From Paenibacillus sp. W2I17 (lineage in GTDB: Bacteria > Bacillota > Bacilli > Paenibacillales > Paenibacillaceae): a stretch of 64,000 bases of DNA. Where the stretch lies: positions 1 through 64,000 of the forward strand of contig NZ_JAUSXM010000001.1 in NCBI RefSeq assembly GCF_030815985.1, given 5' to 3'. The translations under genes and the position numbers were made by a program. The notes under the pieces were generated by a model. It searched no databases. It was not told the origin of the DNA and saw nothing but the letters and a program-made list of their open reading frames with translations. Below, in pieces: positions 53,979 through 62,208 of the stretch (position 1 is its first letter; every line of letters begins with the position of its first letter).

Positions 53979-55403
53979 ATGCCAATTACATGTGATGTTG
54001 CAATTCTTGGAGGAGGGACCGGTGGATATGTTGCCGCGATCCGGGCTGCACAACTGGGGAAACAGGTCGTTATCATTGAGAAGGACAAGCTTGGCGGTAC
54101 CTGTCTGCATCGTGGCTGTATTCCGAGTAAGGCTTTGCTGAAAAGTGCGGAAGTATACGCCGAGATCCAGGAGAGCGAGACGTATGGTATCGAGACAGCT
54201 GGAGCTACACTTGTATTTCCCAAAGTACAGGCACGCAAGGATGCAATTGTCGAACAGCTCCATCAGGGCGTTCAATATTTGATGAAAAAAAATAAAATCC
54301 AGGTTGTACACGCGAAAGGTCGCGTCATCGGACCATCCATCTTCTCACCGCAGAGCGGAGCAGTCGCTGTGGAGTTTGAAGATGGCGAGATGGATACGGT
54401 AGTTCCAACCAATCTCATCATTGCCACTGGTTCGCGTCCTCGTGTGCTGCCGGGCCTGGAACCGGACGGCAAATTCATAATGAGCAGCGACGAAGCCCTG
54501 CGTATGGATGAACTTCCTGCCTCACTCATCATTGTCGGTGGGGGTGTGATTGGACTGGAGTGGGCATCCATGCTGAATGACTTTGGCGTAGACATCACAG
54601 TAGTAGAAGCGGCTGCTCACGTGTTGCCTGCGGAGGATGAGGATGTTGCCAGAGAAATGCAGCGATTGCTCGGCAAACGAGGTGTTCGTTTCCTGACAGG
54701 TGCCACTGTTCTAACGGAAACATATAACACGGATCAAGAGGGCATCCAGATTGATGTGCAGCTTGGTGACGATAAGCAGGAAACGCTGAGAGCGGAGAAA
54801 ATGCTCGTGTCGGTTGGACGTCAGGCTAATGTCGAAAATATCGGACTCGAAAATACAGATATCAAACTGGAGCGTGGGTTCATCGCTGTGAACAAACAGT
54901 TACAGACCGGTGAAGGTCACATCTACGCCATTGGTGACTGCATCGGCGGTTTGCAGCTTGCACATGCCGCAAGTCATGAAGGCATTCTCGCTGTCGAACA
55001 TCTGGCGGGCGAAACGGTACATGCCGTAGAATCCCACCGTATCCCGCGCTGTGTGTACACACGCCCGGAAGCAGCAAGCATCGGATTCACCGAGCGTGAA
55101 GCCAAAGAACGTGGCTATGATATTAAAACAGGCAAGTTCCCATTTTCGGCCATTGGCAAATCGCTTATTCACGGAAGTCGGGATGGATTCGTGAAGGTGA
55201 TCGCAGATGCCAAGACGAATGATATATTGGGGGTACATATGATTGGCACCCATGTGACGGAATTAATCGCTGAGGCTTCTCTGGCTCAGATGCTGGATGC
55301 CACACCTTGGGAAGTCGGACAAACCATTCATCCGCACCCTTCTCTGTCGGAAATTATGGGTGAAGCCATGTTGGCGGTCGATGGAAAGGCCATTGGAATG
55401 TAA
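53979..55403 (+). CDS. lpdV: Dihydrolipoyl dehydrogenase (E3) of the branched-chain 2-oxoacid dehydrogenase
   Basis: The 474-residue flavoprotein reoxidises lipoamide with NAD+. It has the FAD motif VAILGGGTGGYVAAIRAAQLG, the redox disulfide GGTCLHRGCIPSKALL, the NAD motif LIIVGGGVIGLEWASML, the second FAD site YAIGDCIGGLQLAHAASHEG and the catalytic base in HPHPSLSE. ATG 53979 follows GAGGAGAG. It heads lpd-bkdAA-bkdAB-bkdB, as in B. subtilis. No sigma-54 promoter was found in the upstream region. Confidence 0.95.
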   Translation: MPITCDVAILGGGTGGYVAAIRAAQLGKQVVIIEKDKLGGTCLHRGCIPSKALLKSAEVYAEIQESETYGIETAGATLVFPKVQARKDAIVEQLHQGVQYLMKKNKIQVVHAKGRVIGPSIFSPQSGAVAVEFEDGEMDTVVPTNLIIATGSRPRVLPGLEPDGKFIMSSDEALRMDELPASLIIVGGGVIGLEWASMLNDFGVDITVVEAAAHVLPAEDEDVAREMQRLLGKRGVRFLTGATVLTETYNTDQEGIQIDVQLGDDKQETLRAEKMLVSVGRQANVENIGLENTDIKLERGFIAVNKQLQTGEGHIYAIGDCIGGLQLAHAASHEGILAVEHLAGETVHAVESHRIPRCVYTRPEAASIGFTEREAKERGYDIKTGKFPFSAIGKSLIHGSRDGFVKVIADAKTNDILGVHMIGTHVTELIAEASLAQMLDATPWEVGQTIHPHPSLSEIMGEAMLAVDGKAIGM

Positions 55404-55542
55404 GCCAAACAAGCTTATGAGAAAGGTCCTTTCCTTTTTTGGGTAAAAGGGATTATAATAAGGTTAAGCCAAGTCTTAGTACCAGGTTATAAGATCGGGT
55501 AGTAAGAGTGGCACAGGCTCTGATTAAAAGGAGGTACCTCAT

Positions 55543-56571
55543 ATGAGTTCACAAGGTACTGCAGACGCGGTCCACCGGCATCAACAGCTGGGACTTAGCG
55601 ATGGTGAAGTATTGGATATGTACAAATACATGCTGCTCGCGCGCAAGTTTGACGAGCGTTGCTTGCTCTTGCAACGGGCTGGCAAAATTAACTTTCACGT
55701 ATCCGGTGTAGGACAGGAAGCTGCGCAAGTAGGCGCTGCTTTTGGTCTGGATCGGGATCACGATTATTATTTACCTTATTACCGCGATTACGGTTTTGTA
55801 CTTGCCGTAGGCATGACTCCGCGTGAGTTGATGTTGTCTGCTTTTGCGAAGGCAGAAGATCCGAATAGTGGCGGTCGGCAAATGCCGGGTCACTTCGGTC
55901 ACAAAAAGCTACGGATTGTGACGGGTTCCAGCCCGGTTACAACACAGGTTCCGCACGCTGTTGGATTTGCGCTGGCTGCCAAAATGAAGAAGCAAAAATT
56001 TGTTTCTTTTGTTACGTTTGGCGAAGGATCAAGCAATCAGGGTGACTTCCACGAGGGAGCCAACTTTGCAGGTGTGCATAAATTGCCTGTCATTATTATG
56101 TGTGAGAACAATCAATATGCAATTTCGGTACCGATTCACAAACAGTTGAGCGGCAAAATATCCGATCGAGCACAAGGATACGGGTTCCCCGGACTGCGTG
56201 TAGATGGTAACGATGCATTAGAAGTATATGCTGCAGTGAAGGAAGCGCGTCGCCGTGCCATAGCCGGAGAAGGCCCGACACTGATTGAAGCGATGATGTA
56301 TCGGTTGTCACCTCACTCCACCTCCGATAATGATCTGGCTTACCGGACAAAAGAGGAAGTTGAGGAGAACTGGAAGAAAGATGGCGTTCCTCGCATGAAG
56401 AACTACTTGATCGATTGCGGCATCTGGGACGAAGCCCGGGATGCGGATCTGGCTTCCCAGCTTGCGATGGAAATGAAAGAAGCAACTGAATATGCAGACA
56501 ACGCGCCATATCCTAAACCTGAGGACACTCTGACGCACGTTTATGCGGACAGCGAAGAAGGGGGACGGTAA
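55543..56571 (+). CDS. bkdAA: Branched-chain 2-oxoacid dehydrogenase E1 alpha subunit
   Basis: The 342-residue subunit binds thiamine diphosphate: TFGEGSSNQGDFHEGANFAGVHKLPVIIMCENNQYAIS contains the GDG-type motif and closing Asn. HSTSDND carries the phosphorylation-loop residues. Together with BkdAB it decarboxylates the 2-oxo acids of Leu, Ile and Val, giving acyl-CoA primers for branched fatty acids. AAAGGAGG precedes ATG 55543. The next gene starts two bases after the stop. Confidence 0.95.
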   Translation: MSSQGTADAVHRHQQLGLSDGEVLDMYKYMLLARKFDERCLLLQRAGKINFHVSGVGQEAAQVGAAFGLDRDHDYYLPYYRDYGFVLAVGMTPRELMLSAFAKAEDPNSGGRQMPGHFGHKKLRIVTGSSPVTTQVPHAVGFALAAKMKKQKFVSFVTFGEGSSNQGDFHEGANFAGVHKLPVIIMCENNQYAISVPIHKQLSGKISDRAQGYGFPGLRVDGNDALEVYAAVKEARRRAIAGEGPTLIEAMMYRLSPHSTSDNDLAYRTKEEVEENWKKDGVPRMKNYLIDCGIWDEARDADLASQLAMEMKEATEYADNAPYPKPEDTLTHVYADSEEGGR

Positions 56572-56573
56572 GT

Positions 56574-57560
56574 ATGGCAGTGATGGAATATATTGATGCA
56601 ATCCGTCTCGCGATGAAAGAAGAGATGGAACGGGATGAGAATGTTTTTATCCTTGGTGAAGACGTAGGTCTCAAAGGTGGTGTGTTTACCACAACTAAAG
56701 GGCTGCAAGATCAGTTTGGCGAAATGCGAGTGATGGACACACCTTTGTCTGAATCCGCTATTGCAGGTGTTGCCATTGGTGCAGCGATGTATGGCATGAA
56801 GCCGATTGCCGAAATGCAATATTCGGACTTCATGCTGCCGGCAACCAACCAGATCATTAGTGAAGCGGCGAAGATCCGCTATCGTTCCAACAATGACTGG
56901 AGCTGTCCGATTGTTATCCGCGCGCCGATTGGTGGCGGAATCTTCGGTGGGTTGTATCACTCCCAATGTCCGGAGTCGATTTTCTTTGGTACACCTGGTC
57001 TGAAAATTATAGCTCCCTACTCGGCATACGATGCTAAGGGACTGCTCAAGGCCGCTATTCGCGACCCAGACCCGGTACTCTTTTTTGAAAATAAAAAATG
57101 CTACAAACTTATCAAGGAAGATGTGCCTGAAGATGATTACATCGTTCCGATTGGTAAAGCCAATGTACTTCGTGAGGGTGCGGATATTACGGTGATCGGT
57201 TACAGTCAGCCATTGCATTTTGTCATGCAGGCTGCTGAGGAGCTGGAGCGTGAAGAAGGCATTACAGCACATGTTCTCGATCTGCGCACATTGCAACCGT
57301 TGGATCGTGAAGCGATTATTGCTTCCGCTCGTCTGACAGGCAAAGTGCTGATCGTACACGAAGATAACAAAACCGGTGGTGTAGGCGCCGAAGTTGCAGC
57401 TATTATTAGTGAGGAATGTCTATTTGAACTGGATGCACCGATTCAGCGTCTCTGCGGACCTGATGTGCCGGCCATGCCAATTAGCCCAACATTGGAGAAA
57501 TTCTACATGCTGAGCAAAGACAAAGCCAAAGCAGCAATGCGTACACTGGCCGAGTTTTAA
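56574..57560 (+). CDS. bkdAB: Branched-chain 2-oxoacid dehydrogenase E1 beta subunit
   Basis: The 328-residue transketolase-like subunit begins VMEYIDAIRLAMKEEMERDENVFILGEDVGLKGGVF, then RVMDTPLSESAIAGVAIGAAMYGMKPIAEMQYSDF, and has the C-terminal transketolase domain with LIVHEDNKTGGVGAE. It pairs with E1 alpha in a heterotetramer. ATG 56574 follows AAGAAGGGGG inside the end of bkdAA. Confidence 0.95.
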   Translation: MAVMEYIDAIRLAMKEEMERDENVFILGEDVGLKGGVFTTTKGLQDQFGEMRVMDTPLSESAIAGVAIGAAMYGMKPIAEMQYSDFMLPATNQIISEAAKIRYRSNNDWSCPIVIRAPIGGGIFGGLYHSQCPESIFFGTPGLKIIAPYSAYDAKGLLKAAIRDPDPVLFFENKKCYKLIKEDVPEDDYIVPIGKANVLREGADITVIGYSQPLHFVMQAAEELEREEGITAHVLDLRTLQPLDREAIIASARLTGKVLIVHEDNKTGGVGAEVAAIISEECLFELDAPIQRLCGPDVPAMPISPTLEKFYMLSKDKAKAAMRTLAEF

Positions 57561-57607
57561 TTTCGTTTTTTGGATCGTTTAAAAGTAAAGTTTGGAGTGA
57601 TAATCAA

Positions 57608-59053
57608 ATGGCTGAACGTATGAAATGGATCGAGGTCATTATGCCGCAATTGGCGGAATCGCTGGTCTCGGCTACCATAGGCAAATGGTTGAAAAAACCG
57701 GGCGACCGTGTGGAACAGTACGAGCCGATCTGTGAAGTAATTACCGATAAAGTCAATGCCGAGATTCCATCCACTGTGGATGGAATTATGGGTGACCTTT
57801 TGGTGGAAGAGGGCACAACGATTGCTGTTGGTGAAGCAATCTGCCGCATGCAGGTCGCTGCTTCCGACGAAGAAGCGGCTGAGCAAGTAACACAAGTATC
57901 GCAGCAACAGGAGCAAGTGCAACATAATGCCAGCAACACTCCTGTTCCTGCCTCAAATACAGCAGCACATGACCCTAACCAGCCGATGCGCAATCGGTAT
58001 TCCCCGGCAGTGCAATCCCTGGCAGCAGAGCATGGCTTGAACTTGCAAAGCATCCAGGGCACCGGTGCCGGTGGGCGCATTACCCGCAAAGATGTGCTGA
58101 CATTTGTTGCACAAGGAGGTAACGCGGCTGGATCGTCTGCACAAGCATCATCTCCTGCAGTACAGCATGCACCTTCTGGTGTGCCGTCAGCTTCTCCATT
58201 CAGCGGAGTGAATCGTGGAAATGGAGAAATGGGTTTAACCGCTGGAGAAGCGATCTCAGCGTCCGATGCAGGTGTTCCTGTGAGACATTCAGGCATTCAT
58301 CTAACCGAAAGCCCGAAAATTCCGCAGATCGAAGTGGAAGGTGGCGGCCAGGGAAGATCAGAGTATTTCATCGATGTTACCCCTGTGCGTAATGCCATTG
58401 CCCGGAATATGCGTCAAAGCGTATCGGAAATTCCGCATGCATGGACAATGATCGAAGTGGACGTAACAAATCTTGTGATGCTGCGCAATAAACTCAAGGA
58501 TGAGTTCAAGCGTAAGGAAGGCATCAATCTGACATATCTGTCATTCATGATGAAGGGAGTCGTTAACGCGATTAAAGACTACCCAATCATGAACTCGGTA
58601 TGGGCAGTGGACAAAATTATCGTCAAACGGGACATTAACCTGTCCATGGCGGTAGGAACCGAAGATTCCGTACTTACACCCGTAATCAAACATGCCGATC
58701 AGCGAAATATCGCAGGTCTGGCCCGTGAAGTGGATGAACTGGCTCGCAAAACACGTGAAGGTACGTTGAAGTTGGACCATATGCAAGGTGGTACGTTCAC
58801 GGTGAACAACACAGGTTCATTTGGTTCGATCCTGTCCCAGCCGATCATTAACTATCCACAGGCAGCGATTCTTACATTCGAGTCGATTGTCAAGAAACCA
58901 GTGGTTATTAATGATATGATCGCTGTTCGTTCGATGGCTAACCTGTGTCTGTCGCTGGATCACCGAATCCTGGATGGTGTAATCAGCGGACGTTTCTTGC
59001 AACGTGTCAAAGAAAACCTTGAAGGATATACCATGGAGAGCAAGGTGTATTAA
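57608..59053 (+). CDS. bkdB: Branched-chain 2-oxoacid dehydrogenase E2 (lipoamide acyltransferase)
   Basis: The 481-residue E2 core has one lipoyl domain (residues about 8-85; lipoylation Lys in ITDKVNAEIPS), a Gln/Ala-rich linker, a peripheral-subunit-binding domain (about 128-165; YSPAVQSLAAEHGLNLQSIQGTG), a second long linker (about 170-245) and the catalytic domain with LDHRILDGV (HxxxDG). It transfers the branched acyl group to CoA. ATG 57608 follows GGAGTGA. lipB follows and may supply the lipoyl group. Confidence 0.95.
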   Translation: MAERMKWIEVIMPQLAESLVSATIGKWLKKPGDRVEQYEPICEVITDKVNAEIPSTVDGIMGDLLVEEGTTIAVGEAICRMQVAASDEEAAEQVTQVSQQQEQVQHNASNTPVPASNTAAHDPNQPMRNRYSPAVQSLAAEHGLNLQSIQGTGAGGRITRKDVLTFVAQGGNAAGSSAQASSPAVQHAPSGVPSASPFSGVNRGNGEMGLTAGEAISASDAGVPVRHSGIHLTESPKIPQIEVEGGGQGRSEYFIDVTPVRNAIARNMRQSVSEIPHAWTMIEVDVTNLVMLRNKLKDEFKRKEGINLTYLSFMMKGVVNAIKDYPIMNSVWAVDKIIVKRDINLSMAVGTEDSVLTPVIKHADQRNIAGLAREVDELARKTREGTLKLDHMQGGTFTVNNTGSFGSILSQPIINYPQAAILTFESIVKKPVVINDMIAVRSMANLCLSLDHRILDGVISGRFLQRVKENLEGYTMESKVY

Positions 59054-59165
59054 TTAAATAGTTGTCGGGGAAGTGTATGTGCCGGAGGCCGTGCACTTTT
59101 CCTGCTGTCTACGGACAGGTGCTCAATTGTACACTGAACCTGAAGCAGAAGGGTGTGGGGGAATC

Positions 59166-59873
59166 ATGAGCAAGCCGCTGGATGTTGCATACATACCAAT
59201 GCTTGATTATGAAGAGGCTTGGAACCGCCAGAAAGCGATTGTGCAGCGATTGGACGAGGGCGAGGGAGCGGAGCAGATGCTGCTTTTACAACACCCGCCA
59301 ACGTATACGATCGGCTCACAAAATCATCCGGAGCATCTGCTTCTCAGTCCGGAAGAGTTGCGTGAGCAAGGGATTTCTTTGTTTCAAATTGACCGCGGCG
59401 GTGATATTACTTATCATGGCCCGGGCCAGTTGGTAGGTTACCCGTTATTGATTCTTGGTCGGGATGAAGACCTGGATCTGCACGGCTATTTACGGAAACT
59501 TGAGCAGGTACTTATGGATTATCTCGCAGACCAGGGCATCGAAGCCGGACGCAAAGAGGGTTACACGGGTGTGTGGGTTGGCGATATGAAGATTGCTGCA
59601 ATCGGCATCAAGTTTAATCGTTGCAAACACCGCCGCGGTTTTGTGACCAGTCACGGGTTTGCTTTTAACATCAGCTCAGGCATTCAACATGCAGGTTTTC
59701 AGGGGATTGTTCCTTGTGGGATTGAGCAGTATGGCGTTACCTCACTGGAGGATATAACGGGCAAGTCCTATGCGGTGGAGCAGGTAGCGCAGGAGATTGT
59801 TCCGTACTTTAATCGTATTTTTCCATATGAGATTAATTGGGTCACAGAAAAAGAAGCCCTTCAACGTCTGTAA
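59166..59873 (+). CDS. lipB: Lipoyl(octanoyl) transferase LipB
   Basis: The 235-residue enzyme moves octanoyl from acyl carrier protein to lipoyl domains. It has LLQHPPTYTIGS, IDRGGDITYHGPGQLVGYPLL, the conserved Lys in KIAAIGIKF and the catalytic Cys in GIVPCGIEQYG. B. subtilis uses the LipM/LipL route instead, so the LipB type here, next to the bkd genes, is a notable difference. ATG 59166 is preceded by GTGGGGG. Upstream in-frame sequence is Cys-rich and not family-like, so a longer start is rejected. Confidence 0.93.
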   Translation: MSKPLDVAYIPMLDYEEAWNRQKAIVQRLDEGEGAEQMLLLQHPPTYTIGSQNHPEHLLLSPEELREQGISLFQIDRGGDITYHGPGQLVGYPLLILGRDEDLDLHGYLRKLEQVLMDYLADQGIEAGRKEGYTGVWVGDMKIAAIGIKFNRCKHRRGFVTSHGFAFNISSGIQHAGFQGIVPCGIEQYGVTSLEDITGKSYAVEQVAQEIVPYFNRIFPYEINWVTEKEALQRL

Positions 59874-59899
59874 ACAGTTCGTCGAAAGGCTTTAGGTTG

Positions 59900-60001
59900 C
59901 TATCCGAACAGCAACGGTTCGAGAGCTATGAAAAGGGTGGACCCGATCATGGCGATCAGCATGAGATAGATGATGATTTTGAACCATTTCTTTTTTTGCA
60001 T
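59900..60001 (-). CDS. prli42: Stressosome-associated micropeptide Prli42
   Basis: A 33-residue peptide starting MQKKKWFKIIIYLMLIAM with a basic N-terminus, one membrane helix and end ALEPLLFG. This matches Prli42, a membrane peptide that ties the stressosome to the membrane in Listeria. ATG at 60001 follows AAAGGAG on the minus strand at seven bases. Too short for usual gene calling. The assignment rests on length, basic start and helix pattern. Confidence 0.75.
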   Translation of the reverse strand: MQKKKWFKIIIYLMLIAMIGSTLFIALEPLLFG

Positions 60002-60083
60002 GATGAGAGAACTCCTTTCAACATAAAGTAAACAAGCCATAGTAATTGTATTGTACCGTATCCACGAGAGGGAGGAAAGTCCT

Positions 60084-61217
60084 ATGATTAAACAACAACG
60101 TGTTATCGATCAGTTCATGGAACTGGTGCAGATTGATAGCGAAACGAAAAATGAACAGAACATCTCGAAGGTGTTAAAAGAACAGTTTACAGATCTCGGT
60201 CTTTATGTCTATGAGGATGATACCATGGAGCAAACCGGACATGGCGCCGGAAACCTCGTCATTACCTGGGAAGCGGAAGGAACTGAAGGGGTTGCACCGA
60301 TCTTTTTCACATGTCATATGGACACCGTGACGCCGGGACAGGGAATTAAGCCTGAACTGGGTGAAGATGGCTGGATCCGCAGTGATGGAACAACGATCCT
60401 GGGAGCAGATGACAAAGCAGGGATTGCGGCATTGTTCGAAGCGATTCGTGTGATCCAGGAAAACAAGATTCCACATGGTAAAATTCAATTTGTCATTACG
60501 GTCGGCGAAGAGTCTGGCCTTGTGGGCGCACGTGCGATGAATCCAAAGGATATCGATGCCGAGTTCGGTTATGCGCTGGATTCTAATGGAGCTGTAGGCA
60601 CGATCTGTGTAGCTGCACCGGCCAGAGCTGAAATTCAAATGAGCATCTATGGTAAGTCCGCACATGCGGGCGTGAACCCGGAAGACGGGATCAGCGCCAT
60701 TCAGGTTGCAGCCAAAGCGATTGCAGCGATGACACTGGGCAGAATTGATGATGAGACGACAGCGAACATTGGAAAATTCCAGGGTGGATCAGCACTCAAC
60801 GTGGTATGTGACTTTGTACAACTTGAAGCAGAAGCTCGCAGTATTGTGCAGGAGAAAGTTGAATTGCAGGTTGCACAGATGCGTGACGCGTTGGAAACGA
60901 CATGTCGCAAATACGGTGCTACAGCTGAATTCAGAAGTGAGATCCTCTACCCTGCATTTGGCTTCCATGATGAACATGAAGTTGTACAGCTTGCACAGCG
61001 TGCCATCCGCAGTATTGGGCTGGAGACAAGTACGTTTGCTTCCGGTGGTGGCAGTGATGCCAATATCTTTAACGGATTCGACCTTCCGACAGTGAATCTG
61101 GCGGTAGGGTATGAGGATATTCATACAACCAAAGAACGCATTCGTGCTGAAGATATTGTGAAGTTGTCCCAGGTGGTCGTAGCTATTATTCAGGAAACGG
61201 CAGCTGACAAGAAATAA
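60084..61217 (+). CDS. M20-family peptidase, peptidase T-like (YqjE type)
   Basis: The 377-residue metallopeptidase has the di-zinc ligands in FTCHMDTV, GADDKAGIAALFEA (Asp), VGEESGLVGAR (catalytic Glu-Glu), YALDSNG (Asp) and, after the lid domain (SAHAGVNPEDG), a C-terminal His in GYEDIHTTKE. This is the PepT-like/YqjE branch, thought to trim tripeptides. ATG 60084 follows GGGAGGAAAG. Terminated at 61235-61272. Confidence 0.9.
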   Translation: MIKQQRVIDQFMELVQIDSETKNEQNISKVLKEQFTDLGLYVYEDDTMEQTGHGAGNLVITWEAEGTEGVAPIFFTCHMDTVTPGQGIKPELGEDGWIRSDGTTILGADDKAGIAALFEAIRVIQENKIPHGKIQFVITVGEESGLVGARAMNPKDIDAEFGYALDSNGAVGTICVAAPARAEIQMSIYGKSAHAGVNPEDGISAIQVAAKAIAAMTLGRIDDETTANIGKFQGGSALNVVCDFVQLEAEARSIVQEKVELQVAQMRDALETTCRKYGATAEFRSEILYPAFGFHDEHEVVQLAQRAIRSIGLETSTFASGGGSDANIFNGFDLPTVNLAVGYEDIHTTKERIRAEDIVKLSQVVVAIIQETAADKK

Positions 61218-61234
61218 CGTGTACTTCTTAGACA

Positions 61235-61272
61235 AAAGTCCGAACCCGGTTTGTACGGATTCGGACTTTTTG
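61235..61272 (+). terminator. Terminator after the peptidase T-like gene
   Basis: AAAAGTCCGAA pairs with TTCGGACTTTTT. A-run and T-run make it bidirectional, serving mciZ on the other strand too. Confidence 0.88.
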
Positions 61273-61355
61273 CGAATTCATGTTATATTTCAAGGGAGAA
61301 GACTCGTTAATTTAGGGTCAAATTGAGTCAATGGGTGAATGGATTAATGACCCAT

Positions 61356-61490
61356 TCATTTGCGTCCAGCGAGCAGATCGACTAACTTGGCATCCGGGCC
61401 CCACTCGCGCAACCATTGCTTGAGTATGAGCTGCACTTGCTGGGCTTGTCCTACCACGTGTACGGATTGAGGCGTCATATAACTGTTCAT
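61356..61490 (-). CDS. mciZ: Probable Z-ring inhibitor MciZ
   Basis: A 44-residue peptide starting MNSYMTPQSVHVVGQAQQ, followed by LILKQWLREWG and ending VDLLAGRK. B. subtilis MciZ (40 residues) has the same arrangement: short start, VxLVGKAxxIRxxLKEY, then an aromatic/basic end. MciZ caps FtsZ filaments in the mother cell under sigma-E. AGGGGG lies seven bases before ATG 61490 on the minus strand. It is next to nudF and near spoIIM. Alternative: an unrelated small protein; similarity is by eye. Confidence 0.6.
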   Translation of the reverse strand: MNSYMTPQSVHVVGQAQQVQLILKQWLREWGPDAKLVDLLAGRK

Positions 61491-61611
61491 TGAAAGTCCC
61501 CCTGATTCGTTTATATTTGCTGTGAGAATTCTATACGCTCACCATATGCCCAAAATCAGAGATATATACATTAACCGAATATATAAATTACGATATGGAG
61601 TTGAAGAACAA

Positions 61612-62206
61612 ATGAAACCAAACCAATCTGCCCAATCCATCCACGCGGCGCAACCTGCCAATCCAAAACTGGATGAAGTGACCGTATCCACTAAGCCAAT
61701 CTTCGAGGGCAAAGTGATTTCACTTCAAGTCGATACCGTTAAACTGCCAAACGGCCAGACGGCTACACGTGAGATAATCCGACACCCTGGAGCGGTAGCT
61801 GTACTTGCTCTGAATGGGGATCGCATGCTTGTTGTGGATCAGTATCGTCAGGCAATGGGACGCACCGAAGTAGAGATTCCTGCGGGGAAACTGGACCCGG
61901 GTGAAGAACCAGAGGTTGCAGCAGCACGTGAATTGCGAGAAGAGACGGGATATGTGGCCAAGTCGCTACGTCATTTGCGGTCGTTCTATACTTCACCGGG
62001 GGTTCGCAGATGAAATCATTCATCTCTACATCGCAGAAGAGCTTGAAGCAGGGGACATGGCGCTGGACGAAGATGAATTCCTTGAAGTATCCGAGATCAC
62101 ACTGGAGGAAGCTTACGCTCTCATGGACGAGAACCGGATTAGCGATGCCAAAACGATGATGGCCGTGTACGCGTGGGACCTTTACAGAACGACAGGACGG
62201 TTCTAG
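61612..62206 (+). pseudogene. nudF: ADP-ribose pyrophosphatase (Nudix), frameshifted
   Basis: The protein hydrolyses ADP-ribose to AMP and ribose-5-phosphate. The Nudix box is perfect: GKLDPGEEPEVAAARELREE followed by TGY. ATG 61612 has GGAG about twelve bases upstream. The frame as written ends at 62011-62013 after TSPGVRR. The expected continuation GFADEIIHLYIAEELEAGDM is in the next frame up to the stop at 62204-62206, so one extra G in the five-G run 61998-62002 breaks the gene. Without it the product has 197 residues, normal for NudF. A homopolymer error is likely, a real mutation possible. Confidence 0.88.
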
Positions 62207-62208
62207 GC

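Noticed and set aside
56541..57359. 272-codon minus-strand frame opposite bkdAB
   Set aside because: Fully antisense to bkdAB, no SD, no recognisable domain.
57604..58296. 230-codon minus-strand frame opposite bkdB
   Set aside because: Mirrors the lipoyl domain and Ala/Gln linker; Cys/Ser-rich product typical of antisense reading.
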